Source: JAHWJR01 sp035942035
GTDB taxonomy: Bacteria; Actinomycetota; Acidimicrobiia; Acidimicrobiales; CADCSY01
Direction of reading: 5' to 3'
NCBI GenBank assembly: GCA_035942035.1
Contig: DASZDK010000036.1
Location: forward strand, 1-28,709
Length of the DNA: 28,709 nucleotides
In this document: piece by piece, positions 7,874 to 17,167 of the stretch
How the letters are laid out: each line of letters begins with the position of its first letter
Position numbering within the stretch: the first letter of the stretch is position 1
Notes under the pieces: generated by a model
What the model was told of the DNA's origin: nothing
Databases searched by the model: none
What the model saw: the letters and a program-made list of their open reading frames with translations, nothing else
Position numbers and translations under genes: made by a program

Positions 7874-7952
7874 GACCCGGGTGCCAACGCCGGCGAGGCG
7901 AACCTTCCGGTCACGGAGGCTCTCCGACCGTGCGTGGTGGCGCCGGCTCCGG

Positions 7953-10109
<2,157 letters not shown>

Positions 10110-10159
10110 CAGCGTCTCCCGGCGGTACGGCCCGCAGTTCGGGCCGTCCCTTCCAGGCG

Positions 10160-10165
10160 ACGGTA
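10160..10165 (-). promoter_or_regulatory. Candidate -10 box (TACCGT) for sepH
   Basis: TACCGT on the - strand would start transcription about 44 nt before the sepH GTG, which has a GGGAGA ribosome binding site. No -35 is evident. Confidence 0.3.
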
Positions 10166-10284
10166 GCACCGGTGACGTCGAAGGACGCGGACGGGTACTC
10201 ACGGGTATGGCGCCGGTTCGCGGTGGGCGGGGTCAGGGGCTGGCGTCGGTCTTTGCCCAGCGCGCCCACGCCGTCACGACGGGC

Positions 10285-11730
10285 TCAACGTCGACGGAGC
10301 ACGGCCAGCAGCTGCGAGGCGGTCATCACGTTGGCGCCTCCCCGGCGGCTGCCCTCCTGCACCCGCCGGTCGTCGGAGGCCACGACGACCGGACGGTCAC
10401 CGGCCAGCTCGGACACGAGGTCGATCACCACGTCGTCGGCCTCGACGCCGTCGGGCGAGTAGCGCACCTGCACCCGGGCCCGGCGGTCCCGGTCGGCCGG
10501 CGCGCTGACGCCGTGCCCGACACCGTCGAACACCAGCTCCAGACGGGCACCGGTCCGGGCGGCGAGCTCGGCGGCGGCGTCGGCCAACCAGCGCCGCTGC
10601 TCGGACAAGGACAGCTCCGGTCGGGCCAGCTTGGTGACGTTGTAGCCGTCGACCAGCACGAGCACACCCTGCATGCGCACCAGGTGGTCGGCCGCCTCGG
10701 CACTGTCCTCCCACACCCCCGGGGGGAGCTCGGCCGGCTGCGGAGCCGGACGCGACGGTGCCGCCGACGCCCGTGCCGACGGCGCTGCGGCTCGAGCCGG
10801 GCCAGGCGTCGGGGCGGTGATGATCGGCGGCGCCGACGGGGTGAAGGGCGCCAGCTGGCGGACGGCCGTCGCCAGCGCGTCGGCGAGCGTCGACACCGTC
10901 GCGGTGACGGCATCGACCAGTGCCTCGACCTCCGCGACCCGGTCCCCCGGTGGGCCGGAGCCGCTGGGCACGGCGCCGGACGGAGGGGCACCGCCGCTTC
11001 CGTCTCCCCCTCCCGTTGCATGGTCCCGCTCGAGCTGGTGCACCTGTTCCTGCGCCCGGCGACGCTCCGCTTCCAGCTCGGCGCACCGCTGGCGGAGATG
11101 GTGCAGCTCGGCGACGAGGTCCCGGCCATCGGCGGCCTGGTGACGGCCCTCCTCCAGCTCCGCCTCCAGGCCTGCCACCCGCTTGTGCAGACGCCCCGTC
11201 TCCGACTCCCCCCGGCGCCGGGCCCGGCGCTCGACGGCGAGCTGCTGCTTCACCTCGGCCAGCTCGGCCACGCGCCGGGCCAGCTCAGCCTCGGCTCGCC
11301 CCAGCGACTCGTCCGCTGCCGCCAGCCGGCGGGCCGTCTCCCGCTCGCTGCGCGCTCCTCTGGCCTCACCGGCAGCCTCGGCGGCGGCGGCAGCCAGCTC
11401 GGCGAGCTCCTCCTCCCATCCGCCAGGGCGGTCGAGGAACAACCATCCCGCCCGGCCCACCGCGTCCTCGGAGGTAGCGTCACGCACGGCGCTGCGGAAC
11501 TCGTCGTCGTCGTCCAGCACCCGCCGCGTGGCGGTGAGCGCCCGATCGGGAAGCCGGGTGAAGCGCAGGAACGGGCGCAGGCCCCGGGGAACCGGCAGCG
11601 GGGGCTCGTCGGCCTGGCCTCGCCGACCGACGACCAGTGCCACCTCCAGTGCCGGGCGGAGGAGCCCGTCGAGCGCGCTCAGCGGGAGATCCCGTCGCCG
11701 AGCTGCTCGACCCCCCTCCCCGTACCGCAC
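10285..11730 (-). CDS. Coiled-coil protein with C-terminal NYN (PIN-like) RNase domain
   Basis: A 481-aa protein. Residues 1-100 form a small helical N-terminal domain. Residues ~105-240 are a long Glu/Arg/Ala-rich coiled coil, 240-340 a Gly/Pro/Ala linker, and 355-481 an NYN domain of the YacP type. Its acidic metal-binding residues are visible: VDGYN (D361), EADDVVIDL (D432, D433) and ASDDRRV (D453, D454), so the site looks intact and RNA cleavage is plausible. The GTG at 11730 lies within the upstream zinc-ribbon gene, overlapping it by 52 nt; no better in-frame start is present, though one could be mis-set. The pair is probably one transcript driven from the leaderless promoter at 11902-11907. 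The targets are unknown. Confidence 0.75.
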   Translation of the reverse strand: MRYGEGGRAARRRDLPLSALDGLLRPALEVALVVGRRGQADEPPLPVPRGLRPFLRFTRLPDRALTATRRVLDDDDEFRSAVRDATSEDAVGRAGWLFLDRPGGWEEELAELAAAAAEAAGEARGARSERETARRLAAADESLGRAEAELARRVAELAEVKQQLAVERRARRRGESETGRLHKRVAGLEAELEEGRHQAADGRDLVAELHHLRQRCAELEAERRRAQEQVHQLERDHATGGGDGSGGAPPSGAVPSGSGPPGDRVAEVEALVDAVTATVSTLADALATAVRQLAPFTPSAPPIITAPTPGPARAAAPSARASAAPSRPAPQPAELPPGVWEDSAEAADHLVRMQGVLVLVDGYNVTKLARPELSLSEQRRWLADAAAELAARTGARLELVFDGVGHGVSAPADRDRRARVQVRYSPDGVEADDVVIDLVSELAGDRPVVVASDDRRVQEGSRRGGANVMTASQLLAVLRRR

Positions 11731-11894
11731 CAGCGGCAGGCCACGTCCTCGACCTCCTCGGCCAAGACGTCCTCGTGCTCGATCACCAGCTCACCGCCGA
11801 GGGTGTAGTGGTGGAAGGCCCGGGTGCGACGACGGAGCGTCACGTCGAAACGGGTGCGGTTGCCGCAGGCCGAGCAGCGGTAACGGGCGCCCAC
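11679..11894 (-). CDS. Small zinc-ribbon protein
   Basis: A 71-aa protein starting at GTG 11894, immediately after a TACGAT -10 box. YRCSACGNRTRFDV supplies one CxxC knuckle and VACRWCGTG the second, with a short beta-like stretch (HHYTLGGELVIEHED) between them: a typical four-cysteine zinc ribbon. Similar tiny proteins occur beside NYN-domain genes in actinobacteria, but I cannot name a function; RNA or protein binding is possible. Its 3' end overlaps the start of the NYN gene, implying coupled translation. It diverges from the RAM-domain gene across a 100-nt gap holding both promoters. Confidence 0.72.
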   Translation of the reverse strand: MGARYRCSACGNRTRFDVTLRRRTRAFHHYTLGGELVIEHEDVLAEEVEDVACRWCGTGRGVEQLGDGISR

Positions 11895-11901
11895 GCCGGC
11901 G

Positions 11902-11907
11902 ATCGTA
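11902..11907 (-). promoter_or_regulatory. Leaderless -10 box (TACGAT) for the zinc-ribbon/NYN pair
   Basis: TACGAT on the - strand is 7 nt before the GTG at 11894, with no Shine-Dalgarno between. Confidence 0.55.
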
Positions 11908-11980
11908 CCGGCGGTCCCGGTGGCGCCGGTCCGGGCCGGAGCTGCCCACCGGTCACGCCGGGCCGCTCGGGCGGGAGCGG

Positions 11981-11986
11981 TACCCT
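11981..11986 (+). promoter_or_regulatory. Leaderless -10 box (TACCCT) for the RAM-domain gene
   Basis: TACCCT on the + strand is 8 nt before the ATG at 11995. It faces away from the - strand box at 11902-11907, forming a compact divergent promoter pair. Confidence 0.55.
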
Positions 11987-11994
11987 CACTTCCC

Positions 11995-12273
11995 ATGGTC
12001 TCCGCCTTCGTCCTCGTGCGCGCCGAGCCCCGGCGGATCGCCGATCTCGCCGTGGCCCTGGCCGATGTCGACGGTGTGGCCGAGGTGTACTCCACCGCCG
12101 GCGAGGCCGACATCGTCGCCGTGGTGCGAGTCCGCCACCACGACGAGCTGGCCGACGTGGTCACCAGACGGGTGAACGGGCTGGAGGGCGTGCTGGACAC
12201 ACGGACGCTCATCGCCTTCCGGGCCTACAGCCGTCACGACCTCGACTCGATGTGGAGCCTCGGCGCCGAGTGA
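11995..12273 (+). CDS. Stand-alone Lrp/AsnC ligand-binding (RAM) domain protein
   Basis: A 92-aa protein consisting of one RAM/ACT-like beta-alpha-beta domain: VSAFVLVRAEPRRIADLAVA, VAEVYSTAGEADIVAVVRV, VNGLEGVLDTRTLIAF. This is the effector-binding, oligomerising half of Lrp/AsnC regulators, and no DNA-binding HTH is present. Such stand-alone copies are common in actinobacteria and may bind an amino acid or pair with full-length Lrp proteins. The start is ATG, leaderless by its -10 box. It converges with trpD, with 13 nt between stops; a link to tryptophan synthesis is possible but unproven. Confidence 0.85.
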   Translation: MVSAFVLVRAEPRRIADLAVALADVDGVAEVYSTAGEADIVAVVRVRHHDELADVVTRRVNGLEGVLDTRTLIAFRAYSRHDLDSMWSLGAE

Positions 12274-12286
12274 GGCCGCCGGTGCC

Positions 12287-13423
12287 TCAGTCGGATGTGT
12301 GCGCCCGCTTGGCCTCCTGCGACACCGCCACCGCCTGCTCGAGCACCCGCGCCGCCGCCCCGTCGTCAACCGAGGCCGACGCCGCCGCGTAGCCCTCCTT
12401 CAGGTCGTCGGCCACGCCGGCGGCCACCAGGCCGGCGGCGGCGTTGAGCAGCACCAGATCGCGGTGAGGCCCACGCTCGCCGTCGATCACCCTCGTGGCC
12501 AGCTCCTGGTTCAACCGAGCGTCACCGCCCCGGATCGACGAAGCGTCAGCGGGGGAGATGCCGAGGTCGGACGGATCGACGGTGGACGCCCGCACCGTGC
12601 CCTCCCGCAGCTCGAGCACGGTCGATGTCGTCGTGGTGGTGAGCTCGTCAAGACCGTCGTGGCCGTAGACCACCAGGGCCCGGTCGGCACCCTTGCCCTC
12701 CAGCACACCGATCATCTTCTCGGCCATCCGGGGGTCGCTGACGCCCACGACCTGGCGGCGCACACCCGCCGGGTTGGCGAGCGGCCCGAGAAAGTTGAAC
12801 ACCGTGGGAACGCCGAGCTCGCGCCGGGTGGGGCCGGCGTGGCGCATGGACGGGTGGAACCGGGGGGCGAAGCAGAACCCCAGCCCCGCCTCGGTGACAC
12901 AACGGGCCACGCCCTCCGGCCCGAGGTCGATGACCATCCCCAGCGCCTCCAACAGATCGGCTGACCCGCTCGTGGAGGAGGCGGCGCGGTTGCCGTGCTT
13001 GCACACCGCCGCCCCGCCGCCGGCGATGACGAAGCTGGCGATGGTGGAGACGTTGAACGCCGCCGCCCGCCGGCTGCGGGCCCCGCCGGTGCCGCACGTG
13101 TCGACGGCCACCAGCCCTGGCGGCAGGGGGACGCGCTCGGCAGCCTGGAGCATGGCCTGTACCAGGCCGCTCATCTCCGCCACCGTCTCGCCCTTGATGC
13201 GCAGCGCCACCACGAAGGCGGCGATCTGCGCCGAGGTGGCCGCGCCCTCGAGGATCTCGGCCAGCGCCGCGCCGGCATGGGAGGGGCTCAGGTCCTCGCC
13301 GGCAATCAGGGTCCGCAGGACCACCGGCCACCCTCCCAGCGACTCGAGCGAGGGGACGGGCGTGAGACCGGTCGGACCATGCTGCGGGCTTGCACCTGCG
13401 CGGTCCTCGGCCGGTGCACCCAC
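12287..13423 (-). CDS. trpD: Anthranilate phosphoribosyltransferase
   Basis: A 378-aa enzyme joining anthranilate to PRPP, the second step of tryptophan synthesis. Key segments: WPVVLRTLIAGEDLS (family N-terminus), DTCGTGGARSRRAAAFNVST (the PRPP-binding GTGG loop), KHGNRAASSTSGSADLLEALG, FCFAPRFHPSMRH, RRELGVPTVFNFLGPLANP, VYGHDGLDE and the ending LNAAAGLVAAGVA. The start is uncertain. GTG 13423 is the nearest in-frame start to the conserved region and adds about 30 residues; another GTG at 13516 would overlap whiB. No Shine-Dalgarno or leaderless box was found at either. No other trp gene is nearby, so trpD is unlinked here. Confidence 0.9.
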   Translation of the reverse strand: MGAPAEDRAGASPQHGPTGLTPVPSLESLGGWPVVLRTLIAGEDLSPSHAGAALAEILEGAATSAQIAAFVVALRIKGETVAEMSGLVQAMLQAAERVPLPPGLVAVDTCGTGGARSRRAAAFNVSTIASFVIAGGGAAVCKHGNRAASSTSGSADLLEALGMVIDLGPEGVARCVTEAGLGFCFAPRFHPSMRHAGPTRRELGVPTVFNFLGPLANPAGVRRQVVGVSDPRMAEKMIGVLEGKGADRALVVYGHDGLDELTTTTTSTVLELREGTVRASTVDPSDLGISPADASSIRGGDARLNQELATRVIDGERGPHRDLVLLNAAAGLVAAGVADDLKEGYAAASASVDDGAAARVLEQAVAVSQEAKRAHTSD

Positions 13424-13452
13424 GGCCCGCCCGCTCCGCTCGCCCGGCTCGA

Positions 13453-13683
13453 TCAGGCCGAGCGCCGGCGCTGGCGGATGATCCGCCGCCGCTCGCGCTC
13501 GGTTGCCCCACCCCACACGCCGTCACGCTCGCGCGCCACGAGGGCGTGTTCGAGGCACGCCTGGCGCACAGGGCACACCCCGCACACCTCCTTGGCGGCT
13601 TCCGCCTCCTCGTCCTCGTGCGGGTAGAAGACGTCGGGGTCGATGCCCTTGCACGCCGCGTGCTGACGCCAGGTCTGCTTCAT
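13453..13683 (-). CDS. WhiB-family iron-sulfur transcription factor
   Basis: A 76-aa Wbl protein. The ATG at 13683 (MKQTWRQHAACKG) is chosen because GGAGA lies 8 nt upstream; an in-frame ATG 15 nt earlier lacks a site. The four [4Fe-4S] cysteines are at about residues 11, 34, 37 and 43 (ACKG, VCGVCPVRQAC). The turn DGVWGGATERERR and the basic tail RRIIRQRRRS follow, as in all WhiB proteins. These bind the primary sigma factor and respond to redox or NO. The subfamily cannot be set with confidence; the short length fits WhiB1/WhiB2-like members. It is upstream of trpD on the same strand. Confidence 0.9.
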   Translation of the reverse strand: MKQTWRQHAACKGIDPDVFYPHEDEEAEAAKEVCGVCPVRQACLEHALVARERDGVWGGATERERRRIIRQRRRSA

Positions 13684-13732
13684 CGTGCGGCTCTCCATCC
13701 TTGCGGTAGCGGTTACTCGCGGCTTGAGATGC

Positions 13733-13762
13733 AGTATCGTTCAGGCGGGCGCTGTGAGTCCA
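13733..13762 (-). promoter_or_regulatory. Candidate sigma70-type promoter for whiB
   Basis: On the - strand TGGACT (13762-13757) is followed after 18 nt by GATACT (13738-13733). Each matches its consensus at four of six bases. The start of transcription would fall about 45 nt before the whiB ATG, leaving room for the GGAGA site. Confidence 0.4.
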
Positions 13763-13814
13763 GGCCGTTACGCGCTCGGCGGCAGGCCCCCGTGCTCGGC
13801 CCGGCTCCTCAGCG

Positions 13815-14174
13815 TCAGTCAGGGCGCCGGCGCCGTGGCCCGACGTGGACCCAACCACCCTCTTCCCTGGCGGCGAAGGCATCGATTCCCGGCACCGTGC
13901 GGGTCCGCCGGCCCGCCACGACCTGCCTGGGAAAGCGGTTCTCCCCGGTGCGAGGGTCGTAGGTGTAGTGGTGGTGCGGGCAGTCGACCTCGTCCTCCCA
14001 CAGCGAGCCATCGTCGAGCGGCAGGCCCTGGTGGGGGCAGATGGTGCCAAAGGCGACCACCGAACCGTCCGACAGGCGGGTGAGCAGCACCGGGCGGCCC
14101 CCCACCTCGACCCGCAGGAATCGAGGCCCCGTCACCTCGGCCGACCTCGCCACCCGTTGCCACGACTCGCTCAC
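13815..14174 (-). CDS. Rieske [2Fe-2S] domain protein
   Basis: A 119-aa single-domain Rieske ferredoxin-like protein. GTG 14174 has AAGGAGA at ideal spacing and gives MSESWQRVARSAEV. The cluster ligands are present as ICPHQGLPLDDG and DCPHHHYTYDPRTGE, the C-x-H...C-x2-H pattern. The product has no membrane anchor or signal, so it is a soluble electron carrier, possibly the ferredoxin component of a dioxygenase or a partner of a nitrite-reductase-like enzyme. No oxygenase gene is adjacent, so its partner is unknown. It diverges from a membrane-protein gene, with both -10 boxes in the shared gap. Confidence 0.86.
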   Translation of the reverse strand: MSESWQRVARSAEVTGPRFLRVEVGGRPVLLTRLSDGSVVAFGTICPHQGLPLDDGSLWEDEVDCPHHHYTYDPRTGENRFPRQVVAGRRTRTVPGIDAFAAREEGGWVHVGPRRRRPD

Positions 14175-14229
14175 CGCTTCTCCTTCGCCCGGGCGCCCGC
14201 CGGCCAGAGCAACGTGGCCCCTCGAGCCC

Positions 14230-14235
14230 ACGCTA
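14230..14235 (-). promoter_or_regulatory. -10 box (TAGCGT) for the Rieske gene
   Basis: TAGCGT on the - strand predicts a 5' leader of about 50 nt that contains the AAGGAGA ribosome binding site. It is paired with the opposite-facing box at 14262-14267. Confidence 0.4.
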
Positions 14236-14261
14236 CGGGCCCGGGCGGAGGCGGCCGGCGG

Positions 14262-14267
14262 TAGCCT
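14262..14267 (+). promoter_or_regulatory. -10 box (TAGCCT) for the small membrane protein
   Basis: TAGCCT on the + strand lies 48 nt before GTG 14316 and would give a leader of roughly 40 nt. Confidence 0.35.
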
Positions 14268-14315
14268 CCCGGGGTCCGCCGACCGCCGAGATCGAGGTGC
14301 ACGATCGCCAGCCCC

Positions 14316-14711
14316 GTGGACGTCCTCGACCGCCGTGCCCTCATCGCCGGTACCCTCACCGCCCTCGCCGTCATCGTCCCGGTGACGCTGCTGGGTGAGC
14401 TCGTCGGAGCCGGTGAGGAGGACACCAACCTGGTGTTCGCCTTTCTCGTCCCGGTGCTCATCGGCTTCGGCGCTGGCGCCTACGTGGCGGCACGGCGGGC
14501 CGTCGCCGGGCCGTTGACCAACGGGGCGCTGGCCGCCGTCGCCGCCTTCGTCGTCGTCCAAGGCGTCGGGCTGGTCCGCCGGCTGGTGGCGGGTGAGCCC
14601 ATCTCGCTGACGAGCATCGCCTTCGCCGCCCTCCTGGCCTACTCCTGTGGCCTGGTCGGCGCCGTGATCGCCATGCGCCACCGCCCGTCCCGCACACGCG
14701 GCGCCCGCTGA
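14316..14711 (+). CDS. Small four-helix membrane protein, unknown function
   Basis: A 131-aa protein starting at GTG 14316. Four hydrophobic segments are visible: ALIAGTLTALAVIVPVTLLG, LVFAFLVPVLIGFGAGAYVA, GALAAVAAFVVVQGVGLV and SIAFAALLAYSCGLVGAVIA. Positively charged residues sit at the ends, including the RHRPSRTRGAR tail. No known motif was recognised. Third-codon-position GC is strong and the frame ends cleanly, so it is a real gene. It is transcribed divergently from the Rieske gene and is followed by a short zinc-ribbon gene 62 nt downstream on the same strand. Confidence 0.65.
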   Translation: MDVLDRRALIAGTLTALAVIVPVTLLGELVGAGEEDTNLVFAFLVPVLIGFGAGAYVAARRAVAGPLTNGALAAVAAFVVVQGVGLVRRLVAGEPISLTSIAFAALLAYSCGLVGAVIAMRHRPSRTRGAR

Positions 14712-14773
14712 GCTAACTGTGCTCACCACCTATTGACCACGTCGGCGAGCGGGCGCACCATGGGAGCGTCGAA

Positions 14774-15028
14774 GTGGACATCCACCTGCAACAGACGTCG
14801 ACACAAGCGGAGATGGAGGCGACCCTGCGCGCCCTGCATCGTGACGCCGACTCCGCCCGGCGGATGCTGCGTCGACCCCGGCGGGCCCGTCGGTCAGCCG
14901 CCGGCGCACCCCGGCTCTGGGATGCCTGGCCGGTCGACTCCCGCCCCGACGACTGCTGGCGCTGTGACGCCGCCGTGTCCGCCGACGCCCTCGGCCTCTG
15001 CCCCGCCTGCCGGGCCGACCTGATCTGA
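14774..15028 (+). CDS. Short zinc-ribbon protein, unknown function
   Basis: An 84-aa protein from GTG 14774, with GGGAG 7 nt upstream. The N-terminal half is helical and basic (MEATLRALHRDADSARRML, RRPRRARRS). The C-terminal half ends in a two-knuckle zinc ribbon, CWRCDAAVSADALGLCPACR, with CxxC pairs 14 residues apart. It resembles small orphan zinc-ribbon proteins of actinobacteria, but I cannot name a family. The basic stretch could bind nucleic acid (inference). Confidence 0.6.
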   Translation: MDIHLQQTSTQAEMEATLRALHRDADSARRMLRRPRRARRSAAGAPRLWDAWPVDSRPDDCWRCDAAVSADALGLCPACRADLI

Positions 15029-15741
15029 TTTCGCCGTCGTTCGCTCGCTGCGCTCGCTGCACTCGGGCCAACTGATCGCCCTCCGCGCTGTTCTTCTCCT
15101 GGCCGCCATCCAGAGGCGGCGCCTGCGGCGGCGGGGGCGTCCGGCCGCAGTTGCGCCCGGCCAAGCCGGCGTACACGGGGGGAGCGGGCGTGACGCTGCG
15201 CAATCCGCCAGGGCGAGCAGACGCTGGTCCAGCTCTGTGCCAACGGTGCCGGCCAAGGCAAGGCGCTCCATCAATTCCCTCAACCGGGTCTGCTTAAGAG
15301 ACGGGCCCAGGCGACGATCTCTTTCTCGAACCCGAAGCTCAGCCGGGATGCTCACTGCAGGGGTCCGTCCCGAGCCACCCTACGTAGCCGCCAACTGTGT
15401 CGGTTGCTGCCGTTACTGGGCCAAAGCCGGGTTGACAACGTATAGCAGCGGCCAAATGCTGGCGGTGAGCACGAGAAGTCGCACCCCGACAAAGACGACG
15501 TCAGCATCGTCGCGTCGCTCGTCACCATCGCCTTCATGGCCGTGGGCGCCGTGGGCGTCAGACTCCTTCTGGCGAGCATCTTTTGACCCTGGACTGGCGC
15601 ACCTTCGTGTTCTACGCCAGCACGGGCATCATCGCTGCGATCCTGTGGGTGTCCATCTACCGAGGGCGCCAAGGGAACAGCTGTCGAGCTCTATGACCGG
15701 GGGTCCGGCCTCACCCCGCCCCACGATTTCATCGCGCCGGA
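15029..15741 (+). other. 713-nt gap with relic-like reading frames, no convincing gene
   Basis: Between the zinc-ribbon gene and thiD I find no frame with a family match. At 15446-15586 (+) an open frame without a usable start encodes a membrane-like stretch (VASLVTIAFMAVGAVGVRLL). It overlaps by a TTGA junction a second frame, 15583-15696, with TTG start and 37 aa (FVFYASTGIIAAILWVSIYR). On the - strand, from GTG 15355, a frame reads LKQTRLRELMERLALAG before losing gene-like composition. GC is lower than in the flanks. A GC-rich semi-repetitive motif (GCTCGCTGCGCTCGCTGC) sits near 15043-15060. These look like decayed genes or unannotated microproteins. Confidence 0.45.
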
Positions 15742-16551
15742 TCATCGCCGGCGAGAAGAAAAATGCTCGATCGGGCCCCGCCCTCCACCCAGGTGCCAGC
15801 CGGCGGCCGCCTCCAGGCCCCGGTGGACGTAGCGCTTGGCCTCCTCCAGCGCCTCCAGCGGCCCGTGCCCCAGGGCCAGGCCGGCGGCCACGGCCGACGC
15901 CAGGCTGCAGCCGGTGCCGTGGTTGTTGTCGGTGACCACCCGCGGGCTGCGCAGCTCGTGGAGCTGCTCGCCGTCCCATGCCACGTCGACGGCGTCGCCC
16001 TCCAGGTGGCCGCCCTTGACCACGACCACGCCGGCGCCGGTCTCCCCCAGCTCTCGGGCTGCTTCCCCCATGTCGGCCACCGTCTCCAGCGGTCGCCCCA
16101 CGAGGATGGCCGCCTCCCGCAGGTTGGGCGTGACCACGGCGGCGTGGGGCAAGAGCAGCTCGACGTAGGCATGCTCCGCCTCCGGCTCGAGCAGCCGGTC
16201 GCCGCTGCTGGCCACCATCACCGGGTCGACGACCAGCGCCGGCAGTGCGCCCGTGGCCGCACGGGCCGCCACCAGCTCCACGATGCCGGCGGTGGCCAGC
16301 ATGCCGGTCTTGGTCGCCCGCACGCTGAAGTCGGCGAGCACGGCATCGATCTGGGCGGCGACGAACTCGGGTGGCGTCACGTGCACCGACGCCACCCCCC
16401 TCGTGTTCTGGGCGGTGAGGGCGGTGATGGCGGTGGTGGCGAACACCCCGAAGGCGGCGAAGGTCTTGAGGTCGGCCTGCACGCCGGCGCCCCCGCCGGA
16501 GTCCGATCCGGCGACGACGAGCGCCACCGGAGGTGCGGGGGTCACCGGCAC
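15742..16551 (-). CDS. thiD: Hydroxymethylpyrimidine (phosphate) kinase ThiD
   Basis: A 269-aa ribokinase-fold enzyme phosphorylating HMP and HMP-P for thiamine synthesis. Motifs: ALVVAGSDSGGGAGVQADLKTF (substrate binding), TALTAQNTRGV, VRATKTGMLA, VVDPVMVASSGDRLL, VTPNLREA, VVVKGGH and the anion-hole NNHGTGCSLASAVAAGLA with its catalytic Cys. It is the last gene of the thi operon. The start could be GTG 16551, overlapping the preceding stop by 10 nt, or GTG 16545, which makes a typical GTGA junction; the second is at least as likely. Confidence 0.93.
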   Translation of the reverse strand: MPVTPAPPVALVVAGSDSGGGAGVQADLKTFAAFGVFATTAITALTAQNTRGVASVHVTPPEFVAAQIDAVLADFSVRATKTGMLATAGIVELVAARAATGALPALVVDPVMVASSGDRLLEPEAEHAYVELLLPHAAVVTPNLREAAILVGRPLETVADMGEAARELGETGAGVVVVKGGHLEGDAVDVAWDGEQLHELRSPRVVTDNNHGTGCSLASAVAAGLALGHGPLEALEEAKRYVHRGLEAAAGWHLGGGRGPIEHFSSRRR

Positions 16552-17159
16552 TGCGCCGGCGCCATCAGGGCGGCCAGGAGCCCGGCCGTTGCCGCCGCCG
16601 GATCAGCCGCCGCCATGACCGCGCCCATGACCGCCACGCCGGCGGCGCCGGCGCCCAGGCACGCCCCGGCGGAGGCGGCGCTGACGCCGCCCAGGGCGTA
16701 CACGGGCACGGGCGCGGCGGCAACTGCCTCCGCCAAGCCCGGCGGGCCCAGCGCCGGCCCGTAGCCGGGCTTGGACGGCGAGGCGAAGACCGGGGAGACG
16801 GTGACGTAGTCGACACCCTCGGCGCAGGCCCGGCGCACGTCGTCGGCGTCGTGGCACGACCGGCCCACCATCGGAGCGGTCCCGGTCGGCGGCATGGCGT
16901 CGGTGGCGGCGAGGTGGAGGCCGCCGGCGTCGGCAGCCCGCACCACCTCCACGTCGGCGCCGGCGAGCAGCAACGTCCCGCCCACCGGGTCGAGCAGCTC
17001 CCGCAGCGCGCCGGCCAGCTGTCCCCGAGCCTCAGCGGCCAGGTCCTTCTCCCGCAGGACCACGGCGCGAGCCCCGGCGTCGACGGCGGCGGCCACGGTC
17101 GCCACCAGCCCGGCCCGGGCCTGGCGACGGTCGGTGAGCACCAGCAACCGCGGGAGCAC
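16542..17159 (-). CDS. ThiE/TenI-fold protein, possibly thiazole tautomerase
   Basis: A 205-aa (beta-alpha)8 protein starting at GTG 17159, 8 nt after the thiG stop. It is a second ThiE-like paralogue in the operon. VVLREKDL, GLHLAATD, GRSCHDADD, VDYVTVSPVFASPSKPGYG and VPVYALGGV align better with TenI than with canonical ThiE: GRSCH resembles the TenI GRSVH segment, and the pyrophosphate loop lacks the usual TxTK. TenI of B. subtilis isomerises the thiazole carboxylate made by ThiG, so its place next to thiG fits. A role as a divergent thiamine-phosphate synthase cannot be excluded. Confidence 0.72.
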   Translation of the reverse strand: MLPRLLVLTDRRQARAGLVATVAAAVDAGARAVVLREKDLAAEARGQLAGALRELLDPVGGTLLLAGADVEVVRAADAGGLHLAATDAMPPTGTAPMVGRSCHDADDVRRACAEGVDYVTVSPVFASPSKPGYGPALGPPGLAEAVAAAPVPVYALGGVSAASAGACLGAGAAGVAVMGAVMAAADPAAATAGLLAALMAPAQCR

Positions 17160-17167
17160 GCCGGCGC

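Noticed and set aside
13421..13516. Longer trpD starting at GTG 13516
   Set aside because: It would overlap whiB by 64 nt, adds residues unlike any TrpD N-terminus, and has no start signal.
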